Shown piece by piece: positions 25,950-32,682 of a DNA stretch of 64,000 nt (positions within the stretch are counted from its first letter, which is position 1; the number at the start of each line of letters is the position of its first letter). The translations under genes were made by a program, and so were the position numbers. The stretch is from CALKAL01 sp051846895 (lineage in GTDB: Bacteria > Bacillota > Bacilli > Bacillales > Alkalibacillaceae), in contig JBPYCQ010000003.1 of the NCBI GenBank assembly GCA_051846895.1, forward strand, positions 146,142-210,141, in the 5' to 3' direction. The notes beneath the pieces are model-generated. The model ran no database searches. It had not been told where the DNA came from and saw nothing but the letters and a program-made list of their open reading frames with translations.

Positions 25950-26492
25950 ATGAACTGCTGGAAAACGATTAATGTCAATCAAGACCTTGGTAAACAACGA
26001 ATCGTTATTTTATCAATATTAATAGGGACACTGTCATTTATAACCATGTATGTACCATTTTCAATTATGATGCAACATGTTACGATAAAAGAACCTCGTT
26101 TTTCAACAGTGATAGTAGGCTTTTTAATTATTTTACTAGCCCATAAACTTGTTCATATATTACCCATTCTTTTCACAAATAAAGAATTGGTTGTTAAAAC
26201 TATTATTTTGAATAAAATTTTACCAGTCGTTAAAATAAATTTGAATTCGAGTCTATCTAAAAGAACATGTTTACTAGTGATGGTTGCACCGACTGTTTTT
26301 ATTACATTTCCACTAATAATGTCGGCTGTCATCTTTTCAATGTACTACCCGATTATTATTCTTTGGACCGCTTTTCATATCGGGCTTTCTTTAAGAGACT
26401 GGATTACATTTGTACAATTAATAAAAGCTCCAAAAAGATGTGTCGTTGAAAAAATGAACTCAAACTACGATATTCTTATCAACTCACAGTAA
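25950..26492 (+). CDS. DUF3267-like membrane protein (position of yhaJ)
   Basis: 180 aa, ATG with AGAGGGGG. Four hydrophobic stretches; the second is followed by HKLVHILPI, in the place where DUF3267 putative zincins carry an HExxH-type motif. Here Lys replaces the catalytic Glu, so a protease activity is unlikely unless another residue serves. The C-terminal FHIGLSLRDWITFVQLIKAPK is typical of the family. In B. subtilis a DUF3267-type gene is also found between hpr and prsA. Role unknown. Confidence 0.7.
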   Translation: MNCWKTINVNQDLGKQRIVILSILIGTLSFITMYVPFSIMMQHVTIKEPRFSTVIVGFLIILLAHKLVHILPILFTNKELVVKTIILNKILPVVKINLNSSLSKRTCLLVMVAPTVFITFPLIMSAVIFSMYYPIIILWTAFHIGLSLRDWITFVQLIKAPKRCVVEKMNSNYDILINSQ

Positions 26493-26511
26493 TGATTAGG
26501 AGGCGATTGTT

Positions 26512-26691
26512 TGCTTTTTATTTATATACCGTTTGCGTTATTTATTTTGTACTCGTTTAATTCGTTAGCATTCCAATTTTGTGAAAGATCAGAACTACCA
26601 TCTGAACGCCAAAGTAAAGTGTTCCGTATGATTAACATATCAATGCTAATTTTACTAATATCATCATATTATGAAGTGAATTATTTATAAA
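26512..26691 (+). CDS. 59-aa two-helix membrane peptide
   Basis: TTG start at 26512, 7 bases after TAGGAGG, stop TAA at 26689. Two hydrophobic segments (LFIYIPFALFILYSF and MINISMLILLISSYY) enclose a short charged loop CERSELPSERQSKVFR, i.e. a hairpin membrane protein with the loop probably inside. It starts 19 bp after the DUF3267 gene, so they form an operon, and ends just before a strong terminator. No family recognised; B. subtilis has a small yha gene at the same place. Confidence 0.7.
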
Positions 26692-26697
26692 AATTTA

Positions 26698-26733
26698 AGC
26701 TTTCACCTCGATTGCAGGTGAAAGCTTTTTTTA
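26698..26733 (+). terminator. Terminator of the hpr-side unit
   Basis: Perfect 12-bp stem AAGCTTTCACCT/AGGTGAAAGCTT (7-base loop) followed by TTTTT. Confidence 0.92.
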
Positions 26734-26856
26734 ACCGATTATTTACACATTCAGTGACGTGCAATTCGAATGAAGGTAACATGTAGTTTTTTCAACTCCG
26801 CTGACATTGACTTATATACATGACTGTTTTCCACAACACAAACTACTGATATTTTT

Positions 26857-27000
26857 TTATCAGCCAATTTTGAGCGGTTATCAGCCAGTTTGCACTATTT
26901 CTCAGCCAGTTTTGTGAACTTCTCAGCCAATTCAGGTGGTTTATCAGCCAATTTAGTGATTTATCAGCCAAATTCAAATTTATCAGCCAATGATTCACTA
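26857..27000. repeat. Intergenic ~21-bp repeat array C (core TTATCAGCCAATT)
   Basis: Seven units start at 26857, 26878, 26899, 26920, 26941, 26961 and 26980, i.e. 21,21,21,21,20,19, the same series as array A. Cores are TTATCAGCCAATT with TTCTCAGCCAGTT variants in units 3 and 4; the bases between cores do not match those of array A. It sits between two converging units, beyond the terminator of the plus-strand operon and beyond the terminator of the sscA-like gene. The minus-strand frame giving NWL repeats begins just after that terminator, has no ribosome site, and is thrown out of phase by the 20/19 steps. Confidence 0.9.
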
Positions 27001-27042
27001 GCCATTCCTTAAAAGGATCCGATTTATAATTTTTTATTCCAT

Positions 27043-27079
27043 ACAAAAAAAGAGGTCACTCCAAAATAGAGTAACCTCT
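27043..27079 (-). terminator. Terminator behind the SscA-like gene
   Basis: Minus strand AGAGGTTACTC/GAGTGACCTCT (one mismatch, 7-base loop) then seven T; 16 bp after the stop codon. Confidence 0.9.
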
Positions 27080-27095
27080 TATAATCATATTTGAT

Positions 27096-27185
27096 TTAGA
27101 ACCAAGCAGCACCTACAATAATTAAAAGGATGAATAGCACTACGATTAGTGCGAATCCACCTCCGTATCCTCCAGCGTGACCCAT
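27096..27185 (-). CDS. YjcZ/SscA-type small spore protein
   Basis: 29 aa, ATG at 27185 with a perfect AGGAGGTGA site, stop TAA at 27096. The peptide begins MGHAGGYGGGFALIVVLFIL and ends IIVGAAWF: a Gly-rich head and one membrane helix with VVLFILLIIVGAA, the hallmark of YjcZ-family sporulation proteins. B. subtilis SscA (YhzE), needed for normal spore coat assembly, is about this size, is highly similar as I recall it, and also lies in the yha region. Expected to be made in the sporulating mother cell; I did not identify its promoter. Confidence 0.9.
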   Translation of the reverse strand: MGHAGGYGGGFALIVVLFILLIIVGAAWF

Positions 27186-27335
27186 TATCATTCACCTCCT
27201 TGGTTATTTCTACATTTATCTTATGAGCAGCTTGAATGTTTCGTTTAGGCATTTATCAAAATTTGTATAATGTAATCGAAATAAAAATATGGTATATTTA
27301 TTTCATTAGATAAAACATAATAGGGGTGTAAACAA

Positions 27336-28208
27336 GTGAAGAAATTATCAACAATTGTTGGACTAGTTCTAATTATGGTTCTGTTCAGCGCATGTAATAA
27401 TGATGAAACAAATAAAGATCCTGAAATAGTCGCCGAAACCTCAGTTGGTGAAATTACTAAAGATGAATTTTATGAAGAATTAAAAGAACGTTACGGTAAA
27501 GAAGTATTAAGAGAAATGGTTTCACGACAGGTTCTTGAAAAAGAACTTGATGTTGATTCAAAAGAATTGCAATCCGAGTTAGATGATGAAATTGCTGATA
27601 TGAAAAGCCAATTAGGTCAACAATATGGTCAACTAATTAAGCAACAAGGCTTTAAAAATGAAGAAGATTACCGTTTCACATTATATTTAAGCAAACTTGA
27701 ATACGAAATTGCTACAAGTGGAATTGAAGTGACTGACGAAGAGGTGCAGGAACAATATGACCGTCTTCAAGAAGAAATTCAAGCTCGTCACATTTTAGTT
27801 AAAGAAAAAGAAACAGCTGAAGAAGTATTAGAAAAATATAAAAATGGTGAAGACTTCGCTAAACTTGCTGAAGAATATGGTACTGATGGAACGGCTACAA
27901 GAGGTGGTAATTTAGGCTATTTCACAGCAGGACAAATGATTAAGCCATTTGAAGACGCTGCTTATGCTCTTGAAGTTGGTGAAGTAAGTGAACCAGTCCA
28001 GACGAAACACGGTTGGCATATTATTTTAGTTGAAGATCGTCGTGAATCGGAAAATCAGTTAGGTGAATTTGATGAAGTGAAGGATTATATTCGCGATCAA
28101 CTTCTTAGCCGTAAAATTGACCAAGAAGAAACATCATCTCGTTTACAATCTATATTAGATAAAGCAAATATTGATATTAAAATTGAAGAGTTTAAAGATT
28201 TATTTTAA
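27336..28208 (+). CDS. prsA: PrsA foldase, extracellular peptidyl-prolyl isomerase lipoprotein
   Basis: 290 aa, GTG start with TAGGGGTG (B. subtilis PrsA 292 aa). Lipoprotein signal with lipobox FSAC and Cys20. N-terminal foldase segment rich in Glu/Lys/Gln (residues ~30-145), then the parvulin domain from ARHILVKEKETAEEV (~residue 150) through GTDGTATRGGNLGYF to HGWHIILVEDRRE, then a C-terminal helix returning to the foldase part. It folds secreted proteins at the membrane-wall interface. Convergent with the DUF4129 gene. Confidence 0.96.
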   Translation: MKKLSTIVGLVLIMVLFSACNNDETNKDPEIVAETSVGEITKDEFYEELKERYGKEVLREMVSRQVLEKELDVDSKELQSELDDEIADMKSQLGQQYGQLIKQQGFKNEEDYRFTLYLSKLEYEIATSGIEVTDEEVQEQYDRLQEEIQARHILVKEKETAEEVLEKYKNGEDFAKLAEEYGTDGTATRGGNLGYFTAGQMIKPFEDAAYALEVGEVSEPVQTKHGWHIILVEDRRESENQLGEFDEVKDYIRDQLLSRKIDQEETSSRLQSILDKANIDIKIEEFKDLF

Positions 28209-28219
28209 TTAAATGTAAG

Positions 28220-28256
28220 AAGACATTGAGTCGCTTAGTCCTCAATGTCTTCATTT
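28220..28256 (+). terminator. Terminator behind prsA
   Basis: Perfect 11-bp stem AAGACATTGAG/CTCAATGTCTT (10-base loop), then CATTTTTATTTT. It overlaps the last codons of the convergent DUF4129 gene. Confidence 0.9.
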
Positions 28257-29470
28257 TTATTTTGTAATTCCTTTTTTATTTGTTCGATTTGTTGGATATA
28301 CTGATTTTTAATATTTTCATTTACATGAAAACCGCCATACCTAACATTTCGATACAAGTTAATCGCTTCACTCTCTATTAAATGACTCACATTGTATCTC
28401 TTTAACCAATCTTCAATCGATTCGAATTGATACCTTCCAAGATTTTTTTTAGAAGCCCACCACTCTAATTGATAAAAAGCTTTTCTTACTTCATCAGAAG
28501 GAGGTGTAGGCTTTCTTCTTTTAAAGCCCCATTTTCTATTTCCGACTTTAGAAGTTTCTATATTACTCTCAAACGTACTATATTTCTTTGTATCTCTCCG
28601 TAAAGAAAAATGATTCCGGTATTTAAATATAAGAAGTATTATTAAACCGATTAATAACAATGCCAGAACAAGAATGATTCTGTCTACCGTTATAAACGGC
28701 TCTGCCCTTTCATCTGGATACCATTCATTTGGTTGTATGGGCGACTCACCATACCCCTCTTCACGTTGTTGCTCATAAACACGATCACTAGAATCTTGTA
28801 TAAAGTAAAATAACGACCCGAAAACTTTTCCGAATATATTTGCTAAAAAATTAAATCCAATAGCAAAGACATATTTAATGGCAGGAAATAAGAAATATAG
28901 TAGCGTCGTTATTCCAAATATGCTCGACAACATTACAGTCGTAGTGAATGCTTTTTTACCCAATTTCTCTTTTTCAGGTGCAAAGACGAAGTAAGTGATC
29001 CACTTTCCTAATAAAAATAAGCTTATTTGAACGAGAAAAATAATAAATACATCGTTATTAAATGAAAGTGCAAAAGCATTTGCGAAAATAAATGCAAAAA
29101 AAGCAAAAAATAAAGTTGTGCCTATAACTAAGCCCTCATTCTCCATATCTGGTTCAACTTCATGTCTAGCAAGTCGCCACGCAATAAATACACTTGATAT
29201 AGCTGCAACAGGTAAGTGAAAACCAATTGCCAAAGCGGCGACTAATATGACTGGGATTAACAGATAAATATGAAGTAGTAAAACACGTTCTTTCAACAAA
29301 AATTTAATCCCTAAATACAATAAGACTGACACTATAACAACGGCTAAATAATTTAATATATTTGGTCGTTCTTCAATAAAAATATAATTGAAATATAGAA
29401 ATATCCATAGCCCTATAACTTCCAAGGTAAACTGATGCCACTTTGCAACTTCATTAGCTGCCCGTTCCAT
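28235..29470 (-). CDS. DUF4129-type multi-pass membrane protein
   Basis: 411 aa from the ATG at 29470, which has GAAAGGGGCGAGG upstream and overlaps the DUF58 gene by 17 bp. Around seven N-terminal membrane helices and one near residue 260 (IILVLALLLIGLIILLIF), then a cytoplasmic DUF4129-like tail with AFYQLEWWASKKNLGRYQFESIEDWLKRY. Third gene of MoxR-DUF58-DUF4129; in related operons the third gene is a transglutaminase-like protein with the same C-terminal domain, but no transglutaminase Cys-His-Asp core is seen here. Role unknown. Confidence 0.75.
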   Translation of the reverse strand: MERAANEVAKWHQFTLEVIGLWIFLYFNYIFIEERPNILNYLAVVIVSVLLYLGIKFLLKERVLLLHIYLLIPVILVAALAIGFHLPVAAISSVFIAWRLARHEVEPDMENEGLVIGTTLFFAFFAFIFANAFALSFNNDVFIIFLVQISLFLLGKWITYFVFAPEKEKLGKKAFTTTVMLSSIFGITTLLYFLFPAIKYVFAIGFNFLANIFGKVFGSLFYFIQDSSDRVYEQQREEGYGESPIQPNEWYPDERAEPFITVDRIILVLALLLIGLIILLIFKYRNHFSLRRDTKKYSTFESNIETSKVGNRKWGFKRRKPTPPSDEVRKAFYQLEWWASKKNLGRYQFESIEDWLKRYNVSHLIESEAINLYRNVRYGGFHVNENIKNQYIQQIEQIKKELQNKNEDIED

Positions 29471-30668
29471 GAACCTCGCCCCTTTCATTAAAAATAAGAG
29501 GCTGTATTTGAGCTGTGTTCATATCGTATATCGTGTATATTGAATGTCCTTGCTCTAGCCATTTTTTAAAATATTTCATATCAAAACTAGAATAATCGCC
29601 CAATTGGATAATATATGGTGGCTTATCTCTTCTGTCGATATATCTAACCATCGCACTATAAGACATCGACATTCCATGACGGTTCACTCTAGCCAAGGTT
29701 TCTAAAGCGTGCATATAGTGATTTTTCCCTTGTCCTAATGGTAAATGATAAAAAGGATCATTAACCTTGGACGGAATATTCATATAAATTTCAAGTGGAA
29801 TATTTAGTTCCGTCGCATATTTGGCAATGTACGCTACATGTTTTAAATATTCCTCGATATATTCAGGTGTTTCATTCGTATTTTTTCTAACATTAATTAA
29901 TATTAGCCAAGATAATTGATTTACTTTTTCGACAATTTTAGTTTGTAATTGTCCTTGTCTTGCTGATGCTTTCCAGTGAATACGATTAAAAGAATCACCA
30001 GGAATATAATCTCTCGTACCTACAGGTAGAATCGGTTGTTCAAAAATAGAATGTTTAGACTGATGTTCACCATTCCTTTTTGGTTCCATAATATCTAATT
30101 GATTAACTTTCTTAATTGTTGGATAAACAATCACTTCTGTTTTATACATAGGATTAAATGTTAAATATATATGCCCAAGCCCTAAAAGGTTCGGAATATT
30201 AAGCTTGACCGATCTAATCCGTGCCACTCCACGGTGGATCGCTTCAAAAGGTATCGTAATCTTCTTCTCTTCAAAGCTTAATATTGTTAACGGGATTTCA
30301 ACGACCCCTGTGTAGTCATGACTATGGGTTTTTTCCCTTTTCACATCAATCACACGATCATAAGTAATAATTAGCTTAGCACCTATAATCGGCAGAAACC
30401 CTCTTTGTAATAGGGTAAAAGTGATTTCACCTTCTTCACCCGGATACAATCTTATTTTTTGAACGTCATTTTTCAACTCAAGGTGTTCGTGTACACGTTC
30501 ATCATAAAAATTGACAGCAAAATATAAAATAAAAAATAAAATACCTACAAAAAGGATGATTGGTAAATTTCCAAACATACCGAATAGACTGAAAAAGATG
30601 AAAAACGCACCAGGAATCGTCAATCCATAAAAGAATGTAGCTTTCCTTGATTCTTTATGAAAGTTCAT
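29454..30668 (-). CDS. DUF58 domain protein
   Basis: 404 aa, ATG overlapping the moxR stop by 4 bp (ATGA). Two N-terminal membrane helices (residues ~10-50), an extracytoplasmic-type beta domain, and the DUF58 core PVGTRDYIPGDSFNRIHWKASARQGQLQTK near residue 215. DUF58 proteins resemble von Willebrand A-like folds and are paired with MoxR ATPases. It probably works with the ATPase in remodelling or assembling a membrane or envelope complex. Confidence 0.9.
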   Translation of the reverse strand: MNFHKESRKATFFYGLTIPGAFFIFFSLFGMFGNLPIILFVGILFFILYFAVNFYDERVHEHLELKNDVQKIRLYPGEEGEITFTLLQRGFLPIIGAKLIITYDRVIDVKREKTHSHDYTGVVEIPLTILSFEEKKITIPFEAIHRGVARIRSVKLNIPNLLGLGHIYLTFNPMYKTEVIVYPTIKKVNQLDIMEPKRNGEHQSKHSIFEQPILPVGTRDYIPGDSFNRIHWKASARQGQLQTKIVEKVNQLSWLILINVRKNTNETPEYIEEYLKHVAYIAKYATELNIPLEIYMNIPSKVNDPFYHLPLGQGKNHYMHALETLARVNRHGMSMSYSAMVRYIDRRDKPPYIIQLGDYSSFDMKYFKKWLEQGHSIYTIYDMNTAQIQPLIFNERGEVHGTGS

Positions 30669-31618
30669 CGTTTCGCTACCCCAACCTCAACAGGGACTTC
30701 GACAGATAATAACACTTCATTTAATACCATTTCTTGATCCTTTTTCGTTGCCGCATCTAAAGTTAAGACTAAACGGTGTGGTAGAACATGCAGTGCCATC
30801 TTTTTCACATCTTCAGGAATAACGTATTGACGTCCAGCAATTAAAGCGTTCGCCTGTGCAGCGCGCATTAATGCAAGTGTTCCTCTAGGACTTACACCAA
30901 TCTCAATATCTTCATGTTCTCTCGTTTCATAAATGATCGATAATATATATGTTTCAACCTCTTCAGATAAATGAACGTTTTTAACTTCATTTTGGAAGGC
31001 AAGTATGTCTTCTTTTTTAATTAATGCATTCAAGCTTTGGATGGGGTCACCTGTTTTATATACTTGCATCATTTGTCTCTCGTTCTCAAATGATGGATAT
31101 CCCATATTAATTTTCATAAAAAAGCGATCCATCTGTGCTTCAGGTAAGTCAAACGTACCTTGTTGGGATTCGATTGGGTTTTGAGTTGCAATCACGATGA
31201 AAGGATGCTCAATCTTAATCGGTTCCCCATCTATTGTTACTTGTTTCTCTTCCATCACTTCTAGCAAGCTTGACTGTGTTCGTGGTGTTGCACGGTTAAT
31301 TTCATCGGCTAACAACACATTAGTCACAACCGGGCCAACACGAAGTTCAAATTGTTGCTCCTTAGGGTTAAAAAAATGAATGCCTGTTACATCTGATGGG
31401 AGAACATCTGGTGTAAACTGAATACGCTTAAAATCACCGTCAATCGACTTAGCGATACTTTTTGCTAACATTGTCTTGCCTGTTCCTGGGACACTTTCTA
31501 ATAAGACGTGCCCTTGATTAACTAAACTATTTAACAAGAGTTCGACAACGTCATCTTTTCCAATAATAACTTGACCAATTTGTTTTTTTAAATTTTCGCA
31601 TAAAGTATTAAGTTCCAT
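30665..31618 (-). CDS. MoxR family AAA+ ATPase
   Basis: 317 aa, ATG with AGGAGG. Walker A ESVPGTGKT near residue 41, Walker B VLLADEINRATPRTQ near residue 104, sensor 1 FIVIATQNPIE, and arginine-finger/sensor 2 region EIGVSPRGTLALMRAAQA. A chaperone-like ATPase, first gene of MoxR-DUF58-DUF4129, inserted between prsA and yhaM relative to B. subtilis. B. subtilis has the similar yeaC-yeaD-yebA set elsewhere. Confidence 0.93.
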   Translation of the reverse strand: MELNTLCENLKKQIGQVIIGKDDVVELLLNSLVNQGHVLLESVPGTGKTMLAKSIAKSIDGDFKRIQFTPDVLPSDVTGIHFFNPKEQQFELRVGPVVTNVLLADEINRATPRTQSSLLEVMEEKQVTIDGEPIKIEHPFIVIATQNPIESQQGTFDLPEAQMDRFFMKINMGYPSFENERQMMQVYKTGDPIQSLNALIKKEDILAFQNEVKNVHLSEEVETYILSIIYETREHEDIEIGVSPRGTLALMRAAQANALIAGRQYVIPEDVKKMALHVLPHRLVLTLDAATKKDQEMVLNEVLLSVEVPVEVGVAKR

Positions 31619-31627
31619 AATATCCTC

Positions 31628-32572
31628 CTATAGTTCCAATGTTGGTTTGAATAATGACCGATTATCCAGCGGAAAGATTCGTTCTGTAAATTCACCTGGC
31701 TTCGTTTTTGCTAAAGCACGATTCATCATATTAATTTTTGCATCCATTAGATCAATTAAGTGAAGGACCTCCGCTTCACGAATAAGTGGTGGTTTCGGAC
31801 TGCCCCACTCTGCCTTTCCATGATGACTTAATACCATATGCTGTAAAAGCAGCACTTCTTCCCCTTCAATATTTAGCTCTTTAGCGGCTGCTGCAATTTC
31901 TTCAACCATAATTGTGATATGGCCTAACAGCTTTCCCTCTAATGTGTATGTAGGGGTTATTGGGCTTGAAAGTTCTTTTACTTTTCCAATATCATGCAAA
32001 ATGATCCCCGCATAAAGTAAATCTTTATTCAACTCTGGGTAGAGCTGAACGATTTGTTTTGCAATTTTTAACATAGAAACGACGTGGTGAGCTAATCCCG
32101 ATGTGTATTCGTGATGATTTTTTGTTGCGGCTGGGTAGGTAAATAATGGTTGGTCATGCTTCTTTACAATATACCTTACGATTCGTTGTATATTCGGGTT
32201 TCGCATTTCAAAAATAATTTGTGTAAAATACTCCCTTAATTCTTCCACTTCTATTGGTGCTTTTTCCATAAAATCTTCAATTTGAACACCGTCCGTCTCA
32301 TTAGATAGACGTATATGTCTAATATTCAATTGTAATTTCCCACGAAACTGCCGAATATCGCCCAAAACATGAACAATACTTTCAGGCATATAAGCTTCTT
32401 CATCTTCCTTCGCTATATCCCAAAGCTTGGCCTCAATTTCCCCTGTTTTATCTCGGAAAATAATTGTTAGAAAAGGTTTACCATTACTTGCAACACCTTT
32501 ATCAACCTGTTTTATAAAAAGAAAGCCTTCAAACTGCTCGCCTACATCGACAGTCGCTATACTTTTCTTCAT
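31628..32572 (-). CDS. yhaM: 3'-5' exoribonuclease YhaM
   Basis: 314 aa from the ATG at 32572 (AAGGGAGAG upstream), exactly the length of B. subtilis YhaM. N-terminal OB-fold (residues ~10-95; KPFLTIIFRDKTGEIEAKLWD) and an HD phosphohydrolase domain with HHEYTSGLAHHVVSML, ILHDIGKVKEL and LLQHMVLSHHGKAEWG as metal ligands. It degrades short RNA (and DNA) from the 3' end with Mn ions. It lies downstream of yhaO-yhaN on the same strand, forming the conserved yhaONM nuclease cluster. Confidence 0.95.
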   Translation of the reverse strand: MKKSIATVDVGEQFEGFLFIKQVDKGVASNGKPFLTIIFRDKTGEIEAKLWDIAKEDEEAYMPESIVHVLGDIRQFRGKLQLNIRHIRLSNETDGVQIEDFMEKAPIEVEELREYFTQIIFEMRNPNIQRIVRYIVKKHDQPLFTYPAATKNHHEYTSGLAHHVVSMLKIAKQIVQLYPELNKDLLYAGIILHDIGKVKELSSPITPTYTLEGKLLGHITIMVEEIAAAAKELNIEGEEVLLLQHMVLSHHGKAEWGSPKPPLIREAEVLHLIDLMDAKINMMNRALAKTKPGEFTERIFPLDNRSLFKPTLEL

Positions 32573-32682
32573 CCGAATCTCTCCCTTTTCATCTTGGCTT
32601 GACATATAAAAACTTAACCTAGCTCAATTAATGAAAATACTAAATATTTTATACAAATTATGACTATTTTATCATCTATTGT

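Noticed and set aside
26843..27046. 67-residue NWL repeat protein
   Set aside because: The start follows directly after a terminator without a ribosome site, and the 20- and 19-bp steps shift the repeat out of frame at units 6 and 7. The same core in array A has no comparable frame.
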